A stretch of DNA of 64,000 nucleotides from Polaromonas sp. (GCF_012927485.1 NZ_JABBPC010000029.1:124001-188000), one strand, 5' to 3'. Shown: positions 38,519 to 46,808, counted from the first letter of the stretch. Notes: a model not told the origin generated them from the letters alone. Made by a program: numbers and translations.

Positions 38519-39541
38519 TTAAATACGCGCAGCGCGCTGCGCCGGACTGTCTTCATTTAATGCAGATGCAAGCAAGTTTATGACAAGGCGTTTTTCTTCT
38601 TGCGGCTCAAACAGATAGGCACGCGCTCTGCATTGCCTTTGCAGCAGGTTCAAAAAGCCAGTCTCTGCCGCACAGCGTCTGATGAGAGCTGCAAGCTGCG
38701 CATCATCACCCGGCGAAAAGTACCCGGCATAGTCCTCCCCCAACATGCCGATATTGCCGCTGATGCGTGAGGCCAACACCGGCGTTCCCGACTGCACTGC
38801 CTCCAGAATGACTTGCGCGCCGCCCTCCATGTTCGAGCAATTCACCAGTACGTGCGCCCGTTTGATGTGCTGGCGCGTCGCAGCGCGCGGCAGACCCTCC
38901 AGCCAGCGGTAGCGGGGCGCGCGCAGTCCCGTGGTGCGGGCGGCCTCTGCGAAACGCGGCTCCAGCGCCAATCCTATTTGGTCAAAGTGAATGCCCGCCG
39001 GAAAGTCGTGGGACGCCGTCCGCATATAAGTCAACGGATCTTTTTCTTCGCGCAGATGGCCGACCATCAGCACACCGAAACGGCGGCTGGATTTGCGGGC
39101 TGGCGTCAATGGGGGGGCTGACTGATAAATCACTCGCGTCTTGGCGCGCCACTCCTCCGGCAGCTCCTGAAGTCCGGCGTCCTGCAACACCACAATATGA
39201 GACGCCAGTGCCAGTGACTGCTGCGCATCGGCGTTGCTGCGGATGTCACCGTAAAGATCGGTTCCGGTGAGCACCACGATCAGCGGTTTTTCGGGGGTCG
39301 CTTGTGCCCAGGCCTGGATGGAGGCGGCCGAACGGCGGGCGTGCAAGGCAATCATCGCTTGCGGCGTGTGGCGCGTGAAGTCGTCGGAGGATTCCGGCTT
39401 TCCCGGCCACTGCTGCGCCAGCGTAATGTCACAATGACTCGATAGAAATCGTGCCCAGCGGTGCGCAGTGTGCCAGTTGCCGTTGTTGGATTCGGCCATT
39501 GACGGGCTTATCAGGACTATAGTTTTGGCTTCAGATTCCAT
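38519..39541 (-). CDS. senB: Selenosugar synthase (SenB), glycosyltransferase TIGR04348-like
   Basis: 340 residues from ATG 39541 (MESEAKTIVLISPS). A GT-B glycosyltransferase: N-terminal SNNGNWHTAHRWARFL, middle VVLTGTDLYGDI, and C-terminal MVGHLREEKDPLTYM and NMEGGAQVILEAVQSGTPVLASRISGNIGMLG (the retaining GT4 pocket). Known SenB proteins join selenophosphate with UDP-N-acetylglucosamine to form a selenosugar. Position between a SelD gene and an EgtB-like senA gives strong context. The upstream extension to 39664 runs over senA and is not used. Without activity data the substrate is inferred from the family. Confidence 0.87.
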   Translation of the reverse strand: MESEAKTIVLISPSMAESNNGNWHTAHRWARFLSSHCDITLAQQWPGKPESSDDFTRHTPQAMIALHARRSAASIQAWAQATPEKPLIVVLTGTDLYGDIRSNADAQQSLALASHIVVLQDAGLQELPEEWRAKTRVIYQSAPPLTPARKSSRRFGVLMVGHLREEKDPLTYMRTASHDFPAGIHFDQIGLALEPRFAEAARTTGLRAPRYRWLEGLPRAATRQHIKRAHVLVNCSNMEGGAQVILEAVQSGTPVLASRISGNIGMLGEDYAGYFSPGDDAQLAALIRRCAAETGFLNLLQRQCRARAYLFEPQEEKRLVINLLASALNEDSPAQRAARI

Positions 39542-39611
39542 ACCTAATGCATCACCCGCTTTGCCCGGTTCGCCTTCGACAGCGAGCCCGGACCTGATTG
39601 ATTCGACCCTC

Positions 39612-40847
39612 ATGCGTAAAGGGGGAAGAGAGCTTTTGTCGCTCGCGCTGATAGACGCGCGCAATCATACGCTGCACCTGTTCAGCCAGTTCCAGAATGC
39701 GCTGGAAGGGGTTAATTTTGAAGTGCCCCAACTCGCCACGGTAAACCCTCCGGTTTGGGAACTGGGCCACGTAGGGTGGTTTCAGGAATGGTGGATAAGC
39801 CGCAACCTGCAGCGGGCACTGGGCACGCGCTGTGAGCCCGACCATGCGCGACTGGCCTCCCTGGAACCGAACGCAGATCGTTGGTGGGACTCTGGCCAGG
39901 TGGCGCATGACACGCGCTGGTCGCTGGCCTTGCCGGACGTGGGCAGTTCCCGGGCGTATTTGCTTGACACTTTGGAAAGCACGCTGGACCTGCTGGGAAA
40001 GATCGGGAATCAGGACGAAAGTGATGACGCGCTTTACTTTTACCGCCTGTGCCTGTTTCACGAAGACATGCACGGCGAGGCCTTTGCCTACACCGCCCAA
40101 ACCTTGGGCTTGCCGCTGGACAAGCCTTTGCGAGCCGCGTTCACCCCGCCGCCAGTGGCCGTGCGCGAGCCGCTGCTGATTCCTGCCACCGTATGGCAGA
40201 TGGGTAGCGCGGCAAGCACAGGGGCCGGTTTTGTGTTCGACAACGAAAAGGCGGTGCATGCCCTCCGCGTGCCCGAGTTTGAAATCGATGCCCAGCCGGT
40301 GACTTGGGCGCAGTACGTGGAGTTTGTCGGCGATGGCGGTTACGACCGCCAAGAACTCTGGCATCCTGGAGGCTGGGAGTGGCTGCAAATTGCCGCCAGA
40401 GGGGAGGGCCGCAGAGGTCCGCGTTATGTCGAGCAGATAAGCCTGGGCAGCGGCGCCGTCCTGCAAACCCGGTTTGGTCAGCCGGTGCGCATGCAAGGCG
40501 GTCAGCCGGCGATGCACATGACTTGGTGGGAGGCCGACGCCTGGTGCCGCTGGGCCGGGCGCCGTTTGCCAGCCGAAGTAGAGTGGGAAGTCGCTGCGCA
40601 CACGGCGGCGCGGCGGGGCTTTCGCTGGGGCGATGTCTGGGAGTGGATGGGTACGACGTTCCGTCCTTACCCGGGTTTTGCAGCCGATCCCTACCTGGCT
40701 TATTCGCAGCCCTGGTTCGGGTCGCACAAGGTGTTGCGCGGTGCCTCATTTGCCACCCGCGCGCGCCTTAAGCACCCGAAATATCGCAACTTCTACCTGC
40801 CTGAGCGTGACGATATTTTCTGTGGATTCAGATCTTGTTCGCCGTAG
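39612..40847 (+). CDS. senA: Selenoneine synthase (SenA), EgtB/DinB-type sulfoxide-synthase-like iron enzyme
   Basis: 411 residues from ATG 39612; the frame stays open upstream to 39468, so the start is not certain. N-terminal DinB-like domain with iron ligands: a His in WELGHVGWFQEWW (about 53) and H150-x3-H154-x-E156 in FHEDMHGEA, as in EgtB. The C-terminal FGE-sulfatase domain has ATVWQMGS, MTWWEADAWCRWAGRRLPAEVEWE and VLRGASFATRAR. SenA couples hercynine with the selenosugar in an oxidative C-Se bond step. Divergent from senB-senC, as in a dedicated cluster. Hercynine would need EgtD, not in the window. Confidence 0.88.
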   Translation: MRKGGRELLSLALIDARNHTLHLFSQFQNALEGVNFEVPQLATVNPPVWELGHVGWFQEWWISRNLQRALGTRCEPDHARLASLEPNADRWWDSGQVAHDTRWSLALPDVGSSRAYLLDTLESTLDLLGKIGNQDESDDALYFYRLCLFHEDMHGEAFAYTAQTLGLPLDKPLRAAFTPPPVAVREPLLIPATVWQMGSAASTGAGFVFDNEKAVHALRVPEFEIDAQPVTWAQYVEFVGDGGYDRQELWHPGGWEWLQIAARGEGRRGPRYVEQISLGSGAVLQTRFGQPVRMQGGQPAMHMTWWEADAWCRWAGRRLPAEVEWEVAAHTAARRGFRWGDVWEWMGTTFRPYPGFAADPYLAYSQPWFGSHKVLRGASFATRARLKHPKYRNFYLPERDDIFCGFRSCSP

Positions 40848-40865
40848 CAGGAGCGCCGAACTAAT

Positions 40866-40898
40866 AAAGCCTCTTTGGAGGCTACCGCGGTTTTTAAT
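40866..40898. terminator. Weak bidirectional hairpin between senA and the ModE-like gene
   Basis: AGCCTC at 40868-40873 and GAGGCT at 40878-40883 form a six-bp stem with the loop TTTG. On the plus strand it is followed after nine bases by TTTTT; on the minus strand by TTTATTAG. It is located between the convergent stops of senA and the regulator, where a terminator is expected. Confidence 0.5.
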
Positions 40899-41997
40899 CA
40901 GCTTTTTTGTTGCGGTAACTCCACCACGGCAACGCCGCACGCAACGACAGCACCTGCCCGCTTTGGGCGTGATCGCCGTTATATCCCGGCAGTTTTTTCA
41001 GCGTGATTTGCCAGTCACGGCTCCGCAGTTCGTTGAGAAGCGCCTGCACCTGCGGCGCCGGCAATTCGGACTTCAGGCACACCAAGTGGTAGCGCTCCTG
41101 TATCAGAGGCACAAAGCCCAATCCTTTCTCAACCGCGGCAGCTTCTATGCCTAACCCGGCATCCGCCGAGTTGCTGGCAATGGCTTGGGCCACCGCCGTG
41201 TGGGAGGGCTCCTGGCTGGCGTAACCCTGAATATCCGACGCCAGCAGGTTGGCTTCGGCCAGTAGCTGGTCTAGCAACACACGCGTGCCGGCTCCTTCGG
41301 CGCGGTTAACGTAGCGAAGACCCGGTCGCTTCAAATCGGTGAGGCTGGCAATGCCGAGGGGGTTGTTTTTAGCCACGATGAGGCCCTGCTGGCGATGCGC
41401 GAAACCGATCAATTTATGAAGACCCGGCTTCAGAAGGCTTCGGTAGGTCTGTGCGGCCACCGAGTTGCTGCCGGGTTGTTCCAGCGTGTGAAAGCCCGCC
41501 ATCTTGCAGCGTCCCGCGTTCAACGCCGCAATCGCATCGACACTGCCCATGAACCGGATGTCGAGGTGAAGGCCATGTGCGCTGGCTTGCTCGCGCAGGG
41601 CAGACAGCGCCGCATCGTGGCTCGCGTACAGCGTGAGTACGTGGATATTCTCGTCAAACGCGGTTGAAAATGCGCGTTCAATGTCCCCCCGCAGGGCCTC
41701 AATCTGCGGCGCGAGTCGGGCCTGCGCCTGACGCTCGGCCCACAGCAATTTGTCGCCAAATTCGGTCAGTCGGGCGCGCTGGCCCTTGTCCCAGACAATC
41801 AGCGGCCGCGACAAGGTTCGTTCCCAGTCCTTGAGCGCACCCCAGACGTTCCGATAAGAAAGGTCCAGCGCTTTGGACGCCTTGGAGATGGAGCCCTGGT
41901 CGCGCACTGCCTGGAGCAGGTCCATCAAGGGATTGCGTATCAGGGCGTCTTTGCCGCGCTGTGGCGTCAAGAGGTAAGAGAGTTCGACTTTATGCAT
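40894..41997 (-). CDS. ModE-type HTH regulator with periplasmic-binding-protein-like domain
   Basis: 367 residues. The N-terminal winged helix resembles ModE/LysR DNA-binding domains: NPLMDLLQAVRDQGSISKASKALDLSYRNVWGALKDWE. It is followed by a PBP-like (type 2) domain with VNRAEGAGTRVLLDQLL and ASNSADAGLGIEAAAVE, rather than molybdate-binding TOBE repeats. Such proteins sense an oxyanion and repress its transporter. It is divergent from tupBCA (167 bp apart), so it likely regulates tungstate uptake. The ligand may be tungstate or molybdate; this is inference from position. Confidence 0.82.
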   Translation of the reverse strand: MHKVELSYLLTPQRGKDALIRNPLMDLLQAVRDQGSISKASKALDLSYRNVWGALKDWERTLSRPLIVWDKGQRARLTEFGDKLLWAERQAQARLAPQIEALRGDIERAFSTAFDENIHVLTLYASHDAALSALREQASAHGLHLDIRFMGSVDAIAALNAGRCKMAGFHTLEQPGSNSVAAQTYRSLLKPGLHKLIGFAHRQQGLIVAKNNPLGIASLTDLKRPGLRYVNRAEGAGTRVLLDQLLAEANLLASDIQGYASQEPSHTAVAQAIASNSADAGLGIEAAAVEKGLGFVPLIQERYHLVCLKSELPAPQVQALLNELRSRDWQITLKKLPGYNGDHAQSGQVLSLRAALPWWSYRNKKAD

Positions 41998-42100
41998 GGA
42001 GGGTGGAGGCGATGACGTGATTATGAGCGCGACCCCCAGTGCGAACAGACCGGCTTCAAGCCCCGGGAAGTTTGATTTTCCTATGCAAACGACTTCATAA

Positions 42101-42112
42101 CGGTGATTACCG
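42101..42112. promoter_or_regulatory. Possible operator between the ModE-like regulator and tupB
   Basis: CGGT at 42101-42104 and ACCG at 42109-42112 flank GATT, within the 167-bp space between the divergent genes. The 12-bp sequence is close to a palindrome, and ModE-like proteins bind inverted repeats. No match to the E. coli ModE consensus was seen, so the call is tentative. Confidence 0.25.
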
Positions 42113-42164
42113 ATGCGTACTCAGGGCCTTGTGTCCTAAGATAAAGTTCCGCAAAACCTCTCGC

Positions 42165-42929
42165 ATGAACACCTTTTCAGACAGCGCCGTCACGGCTTTT
42201 TCGCTCATCACCTCGTTCGATCCCATGTTGGCGAGCATCGTCCTCCGATCGCTGTCTGTGAGCGCGACCGCCTGTGTCATCGCCTGCAGTACTGGTTTGC
42301 TGCTGGGCAGTTGGCTTGGGGTGGCGCGCTTCCAGGGGCGTGGCGTGGTCTTGGCGTTGCTGAACACCGCACTGGCTTTGCCGTCCGTGGTGGTCGGACT
42401 GGTGGTGTACCTACTGCTGTCGCGCACCGGACCGTTGGGTTTTTTGGGGTGGCTGTTTTCCTTCAAGGCGATGGTGCTGGCGCAGTCGGTGCTGGTGCTA
42501 CCGGTCGTCATGGCGCTGGTAAGGCAGACCATTGAAGATGCCGACCGAAGCCATGGCGAACAGTTTCAGTCGCTCGGCGCACGCCGCTTCATGCGCAGCC
42601 TGATCCTTTTATGGGACGAGCGCTATGCGTTGCTGACGGTGCTGATTGCCGCGTTCGGCCGCGCAATTTCCGAGGTCGGCGCCGTTATGGTGGTGGGCGG
42701 CAATATTGATGGTTTCACGCGCGTCATGACGACGTCCATTGCGCTGGAAACCAGCAAGGGAGATTTGCCCCTGGCGCTGGCGCTGGGTATTTTGCTGCTC
42801 GGCATTGTGCTGGTGCTGAATGTTCTGATTGCGCTGGTGCGGCGTTGGCGCGAGCAGGCCGGAGATCCGCTGGCAGACGCGATGTCGACGCTGGCAGAGC
42901 GCCCGGTCGCCGGAGGCTTGCACGCGTGA
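42165..42929 (+). CDS. tupB: Tungstate ABC transporter, permease (TupB-like)
   Basis: 254 residues from MNTFSDSAVTAF at 42165. About five membrane helices in the BPD-transport (ModB/TupB) fold, with the EAA-type loop HGEQFQSLGARRFMRSLILLWDERY and AFGRAISEVGAVMVVGGNIDGFTRVMTTSIALETSKGDLPLALALG, a segment characteristic of TupB. Imports the oxyanion together with TupC and TupA. Its stop is overlapped by the tupC GTG start (GTGA). An in-frame extension to 42039 is probably not translated. Confidence 0.88.
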   Translation: MNTFSDSAVTAFSLITSFDPMLASIVLRSLSVSATACVIACSTGLLLGSWLGVARFQGRGVVLALLNTALALPSVVVGLVVYLLLSRTGPLGFLGWLFSFKAMVLAQSVLVLPVVMALVRQTIEDADRSHGEQFQSLGARRFMRSLILLWDERYALLTVLIAAFGRAISEVGAVMVVGGNIDGFTRVMTTSIALETSKGDLPLALALGILLLGIVLVLNVLIALVRRWREQAGDPLADAMSTLAERPVAGGLHA

Positions 42930-43615
42930 CACAACTTTTTGATCTGCAGGCCATTAACGTGCGCTTCGGACACATCAACGCGCTGACCGCCTGCACGCTG
43001 CGCGTCAAAGCCGGTGAACGGTTGGCGCTAGTGGGCGCGAACGGCAGTGGCAAGAGCACCCTGCTGCGCACACTGCATGGTCTGGTGCGGCCGGTGGCGG
43101 GGAACTTTCAGTGTGATTTGAATGCCCGCCAGGCGATGCTGTTTCAGCGTCCCTACATGTTGCGCGCCAGCGTTCTCAATAATGTGGCATTGGGACTGTG
43201 GTTAAAAGGCGTGGCCTGGAAGCCTGCCAAAGCGCAGGCATTGGAGGCGCTTGCGCGCGTGGGCCTGGAAGACCTGGCGCACCGCGGTGCCAAAGCGCTG
43301 TCGGGCGGGCAGCAGCAGCGTGTCGCACTGGCGCGGGCCTGGGCGCTCAAGCCGCAGGTCTTGCTGCTCGACGAACCTACGTCCAGCCTGGACCCCACGG
43401 CCAAGCGCGAGGTGGAGCGCCTGATGGCTGAATTCGCGGACGCCGGTATGACACTGATTTTTAGCAGTCACAACCTCGGCCAGGTCAAACGTCTGGCGAG
43501 CCGTGTCATCTATCTGGAGCAAGGGCGCCTGGTGGCTGATTTGTTGACGGAAGCTTTCTTTAACGGGCCGTTGCCTGAAGCAGCTGAAATTTTTTTAAAG
43601 GGAGAACTTGGATGA
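42926..43615 (+). CDS. tupC: Tungstate ABC transporter, ATPase (TupC-like)
   Basis: 229 residues from GTG 42926, with GGAGG ten bases upstream. Walker A GANGSGKST, signature LSGGQQQRVALARA, Walker B VLLLDEPTSSLD. Length is short, without the C-terminal molybdate-sensing MOP domain found in ModC, which favours the TupC type. Overlaps tupB at its start and tupA at its end (ATGA), so the three genes form a tightly coupled operon. Confidence 0.88.
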   Translation: MTQLFDLQAINVRFGHINALTACTLRVKAGERLALVGANGSGKSTLLRTLHGLVRPVAGNFQCDLNARQAMLFQRPYMLRASVLNNVALGLWLKGVAWKPAKAQALEALARVGLEDLAHRGAKALSGGQQQRVALARAWALKPQVLLLDEPTSSLDPTAKREVERLMAEFADAGMTLIFSSHNLGQVKRLASRVIYLEQGRLVADLLTEAFFNGPLPEAAEIFLKGELG

Positions 43616-44448
43616 ACGGTTTAAACATGAAGGGGAGCCTTGTTAGCTCTATCCGGGTCGTGGCGCTTGCATCGCTTGTGTTTGCAGCGACTGTTTCGAC
43701 AGCGCAAACACCCAGCATTGTGATGGCCTCGACCACCTCCACCGAGCAGTCCGGGCTGTTCGGTGTCCTGTTGCCTGAGTTTAAAAAAGCCTCGGGGATC
43801 GACGTGAAAGTGGTGTCGGTCGGCACGGGTCAAGCCATCGACATGGGTCGACGCGGCGACGCGGATGTGCTGTTTGTGCACGACCAGGTGGCCGAAGAGA
43901 AAGTGGTGGCTGAAGGATTTGTTCTGAAGCGTTTCGCGGTGATGTACAACGACTTCGTGCTGATTGGCCCGGCGGCGGACCCGGCGCAGGTCAAGGGCAA
44001 AGACATCGCCCTGGCGCTGCAAAAAATCAATACCACGAATGCCGGATTTATTTCGCGCGGTGACAAAAGCGGCACCCATGCCGCCGAGCTTCGCTACTGG
44101 AAAACGGCGGGGGTGACGGTGCCAGCTTTTGCCAACTACAAAGCCTGCGGGTGTGGCATGGGACCGGCGCTCAATATGGCCGCCAGCTTGGGCGCTTACG
44201 TCCTGGCAGACCGCGGTACCTGGCTGTCCTTCAAAAATCGCGCCGACCTGGCCGTGCTGGTGGAGGGTGACAGCCGCCTTTTCAATCAATATGGCGTGAT
44301 GGTGGTCAACCCCGCCAAATATCCGCAAACCAAAGTTGTTGAATCGCAAAAGTTTGTCGACTGGGTGACGTCGCCGGTCGGGCAAGCAGTGATCGCCGGC
44401 TACAAGATCAATGGCGAACAGCTGTTTTTCCCCAACGCGGCGAAATAG
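43612..44448 (+). CDS. tupA: Tungstate-binding periplasmic protein (TupA)
   Basis: 278 residues with a signal peptide (GSLVSSIRVVALASLVFAATVSTAQ). The TupA-type ligand motif MASTTSTEQSGLFGVLLPEF and VSVGTGQAIDMGRRGDADVLFVHD are diagnostic; FISRGDKSGTH also matches. TupA binds tungstate with very high selectivity. It lies third in the operon after permease and ATPase, which is unusual for binding proteins but seen in Tup loci. Tungstate could supply tungsten or molybdenum enzymes such as formate dehydrogenase or aldehyde oxidoreductase not in this window. Confidence 0.92.
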   Translation: MNGLNMKGSLVSSIRVVALASLVFAATVSTAQTPSIVMASTTSTEQSGLFGVLLPEFKKASGIDVKVVSVGTGQAIDMGRRGDADVLFVHDQVAEEKVVAEGFVLKRFAVMYNDFVLIGPAADPAQVKGKDIALALQKINTTNAGFISRGDKSGTHAAELRYWKTAGVTVPAFANYKACGCGMGPALNMAASLGAYVLADRGTWLSFKNRADLAVLVEGDSRLFNQYGVMVVNPAKYPQTKVVESQKFVDWVTSPVGQAVIAGYKINGEQLFFPNAAK

Positions 44449-44491
44449 GCAATTTTCAAGGAGCGCGCGGTGACCCTGGGTGGATAAAAAG

Positions 44492-44533
44492 AGTCTGTCC
44501 TTGACACAGACTGCGGTCCGTATAATTTATCGG
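44492..44533 (+). promoter_or_regulatory. Promoter with palindromic operator and likely leaderless start
   Basis: A perfect inverted repeat, AGTCTGT at 44492-44498 and ACAGACT at 44506-44512, overlaps a consensus -35 (TTGACA, 44501-44506). TATAAT follows at 44521-44526. The spacer is 14 bp, short for sigma-70, so an activator-twisted promoter of the MerR type or a shifted -10 (TAATTT at 44523) are options. The gene start GTG at 44533 is only six bases after TATAAT, so the mRNA would be leaderless. Confidence 0.6.
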
Positions 44534-44910
44534 TGTCCTACCGTCCAGACTCTCGTTCGCCGCTCCCGGCATGGGCTCGCCTTGCCGCCTGGTTAAGTTT
44601 TTCCGCCGTGTTGTTCGCGTTGCTGGCGCCAGCGTCCATGCTGGCCCAAGATGTGCGCAGCGGCAAGTTGAGTGGCCTATGTAGTGTCACCCTGACAGGG
44701 GGCAGTAGTTCAGACACTGGTTCGGGGGATGCACCACCGGCCGGCTCGCACTGCGATCTGTGCGGTTCCCCGAGCTTGGTGCCGCCGCCACTACTGATCT
44801 CGTCCATCCCGTGCTTTGCTGGCTACCAGGTAGCGTGTATTGATTTTCCGGCGGATTTAGACGCCGCAGTACCCGGACTCCCGTTCAGCCGCGGACCTCC
44901 GGCACTTTGA
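44533..44910 (+). CDS. DUF2946-like protein, copper-associated
   Basis: 125 residues from GTG 44533. An N-terminal hydrophobic segment (LAAWLSFSAVLFALLAPASMLA) is followed by a short exported domain with LCSVTL and HCDLCGSP, recalling DUF2946 with its Cys/His pattern. No ribosome site is visible, and no alternative ATG before 44638, which fits a leaderless start. Lies 177 bp upstream of a PCu(A)C copper chaperone gene, a frequent partner of DUF2946 genes, so a copper-related role is likely but unproven. Confidence 0.6.
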   Translation: MSYRPDSRSPLPAWARLAAWLSFSAVLFALLAPASMLAQDVRSGKLSGLCSVTLTGGSSSDTGSGDAPPAGSHCDLCGSPSLVPPPLLISSIPCFAGYQVACIDFPADLDAAVPGLPFSRGPPAL

Positions 44911-45087
44911 ACTGAACCGCCTTTGCCGAGGCTTCGCGGGTAGACCTGACGGTCTGCAGGCTTGTTTCCGTTCTGCTCGGTTCAAGGGAGAATCCTCCCA
45001 AAAAACTGCCGAGCTGGTGCCCAACCGCACTGAAGCTCTTTTTCTGTTGATCTGAATTTTTTACAACCAAACCAATCGGAGAGCCTC

Positions 45088-45585
45088 ATGAAAGTGAAAA
45101 TTATCACCGCGATTCTCGCGTTGACCTGTAGCGTCCTGTATGCCCAAACCGTCGAAGTCAAAGACGCCTGGGTCCGTTCCACCGTGGCGGGCCAGAAAGG
45201 CACCGGCGCCTTCATGAACATCACTTCAAAAGAAGGCACGAAGCTGGTGAGCGTATCGTCGCCCGCAGCCGGCGTTGTGGAAGTGCACGAAATGAAGATG
45301 GAAGGCGACATCATGAAAATGCGCGCAGTACCTTCGCTGGATTTGCCGGCTGGTCAAGTGGTTCAGCTCAGGCCAGGTAGCTACCACATCATGATGATGG
45401 ACTTGAAGCAGCCGCTGCCCAAAGACAGCACAGTCCCCCTGACACTGCGCTTCAAGGATGCCAAAGGCACTGAAAGCAAGGTCGAACTTACCGTGCCGGT
45501 CAGCACGCTGCCACCCAGTGCCAATGCTGGCGGAGGCAAGGCTGACGGCATGGACGGACAGCATCGTGGCATGCAGATGCCCTGA
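45088..45585 (+). CDS. Periplasmic copper chaperone, PCu(A)C family
   Basis: 165 residues with a signal peptide (MKVKIITAILALTCSVLYAQ). The Cu(I) motif of the family is present: HEMKMEGDIMKM followed by the later YHIMMMDL, giving the H-x-M...M...H-x-M ligands. The C-terminus adds a His/Met-rich tail (DGMDGQHRGMQMP) that may bind Cu(II). It delivers copper to the Cu-A or Cu-B centres of cytochrome oxidases. Strong ribosome site GGAGAG before ATG. Confidence 0.9.
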   Translation: MKVKIITAILALTCSVLYAQTVEVKDAWVRSTVAGQKGTGAFMNITSKEGTKLVSVSSPAAGVVEVHEMKMEGDIMKMRAVPSLDLPAGQVVQLRPGSYHIMMMDLKQPLPKDSTVPLTLRFKDAKGTESKVELTVPVSTLPPSANAGGGKADGMDGQHRGMQMP

Positions 45586-45647
45586 GACCGACAGTTTGCG
45601 ACGCGCGAGGGGCGCTCAATGAAGAGGGTCTTGGCGCGCTGGCCGTC

Positions 45648-46808
45648 TTACCTGCGTTTGCCCGGGCTCAGGCGCCGGTAAACGGTTGCGCGGCTCACAC
45701 CGAGCGCTTTGGCGGCCTGTTGAACATTCCCTAGCGCATCGCTGACTGCCTTGCGAATCAACTCGCTTTCGAGGTCTTTCAAGGGTCTTGAATTTGCGGC
45801 GGGACGGCTGATGTGCAGCGACGCCTGTGGCCTGTCTTGTCCCTGTAACAGGGGCAGGGCGCTCAGTCGCAGGCCGGTCCAGAGCGGCACCTCCATGGCG
45901 CTTTCATGGCGGCTGCCTTGACGTGCTGCATCAAACAGCATTTCAAACGGCATGGCGAACAGGTCGCGGCAGTGCATGGCCGAAGAAGTGGCCAGGCCCA
46001 GTTGCGGCACCAGCTGACGTGCCGTCTGGTTCGCCCCGGTGACGCAGCCATTCCCGTCCACGCACACCAACCCGTCCGCCTCCCCGCCCAGCGGCCGACC
46101 CGGCCAGTTGAGCCGGATGAGCAGGGCATGGGGGCGGCTGAGTGTCAGCACGTTTTCAATACTTTGCGCCGATTGGGTGACTAGATGTTTGAGTTCGGGC
46201 CGCTCTACTGTCTCGATACCCGTGAGGTCCAGCATGCCGACGCAGTTGCCGTCCGGGCCGAACAGCGGTGCGCCAGCACAGCTGTAAACGGAGGTGGCGT
46301 CAAAAAAGTGCTCGCCGCGGTGCAGCCAGACGGGTTGCAGTTCACTCAAGGTGGCGCCGATCGCGGTCGTGCCAATTTGGCGCTCGGACAAATCTGCACC
46401 GATGCGGGTGATCACGTCGGCCCGGCGATCGCGGCGGTCTATGGGCCCGTTCACATCCACCACCACGCCGTTCTGGTTGGTGAGGATGGCGAAATAACGG
46501 GTGTCGGCAATGGCGCGGCCCAGCTTTTGCAGCACCGGCCGCGCGGCCTCGGTCAACTGGCGATTGGCTTCGAGGGTGCGCCTCACTTCGGCGGCAGCCA
46601 CGGCGGCAAAAGAAGGTGCTTGCTCTGGTCTTTGGCCATGACCCAGGCAGCGCCGCCACGACCGCTCTATCCAGCCCTCAACGACAGCCAGGCAATCGCC
46701 CGCTGCGGGGTCACCGTAAAGAATCGCGAGGCGTGCGCGCCCGATGTGCGCCAAGCGATCCCGACTGGCGACTGGCAGTCCAGGATGGAACGAAGTCATT
46801 GAGGCCAT
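45648..46808 (-). CDS. GAF-PAS-Fis HTH regulator, AcoR-like without the AAA+ domain
   Basis: 386 residues from ATG 46808 (MASMTSFHPG); ATG 46799 is equally possible. N-terminal GAF-type domain (RYFAILTNQNGVVVDVNG, ERQIGTTAIGATLSELQPVWLHRGEHF, PLFGPDGNCVGMLDLTG) as in AcoR-type acetoin-catabolism activators, then a PAS-like stretch, and a C-terminal Fis helix-turn-helix (AVSDALGNVQQAAKALGVSRATVYRRL). There is no GESGTGKE or GAFTGA motif, so it cannot drive sigma-54 by itself. The target is unknown. Confidence 0.82.
   Translation of the reverse strand: MASMTSFHPGLPVASRDRLAHIGRARLAILYGDPAAGDCLAVVEGWIERSWRRCLGHGQRPEQAPSFAAVAAAEVRRTLEANRQLTEAARPVLQKLGRAIADTRYFAILTNQNGVVVDVNGPIDRRDRRADVITRIGADLSERQIGTTAIGATLSELQPVWLHRGEHFFDATSVYSCAGAPLFGPDGNCVGMLDLTGIETVERPELKHLVTQSAQSIENVLTLSRPHALLIRLNWPGRPLGGEADGLVCVDGNGCVTGANQTARQLVPQLGLATSSAMHCRDLFAMPFEMLFDAARQGSRHESAMEVPLWTGLRLSALPLLQGQDRPQASLHISRPAANSRPLKDLESELIRKAVSDALGNVQQAAKALGVSRATVYRRLSPGKRR

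Noticed and set aside
39552-40727. 391-codon minus-strand open frame opposite senA
   Set aside because: Low-complexity Arg/Gln-rich shadow; senA on the plus strand carries the iron-binding motif and FGE domain.
42039-42164. Longer N-terminus of tupB
   Set aside because: The 42 extra residues have no membrane or family character, and ATG 42165 gives a normal permease.
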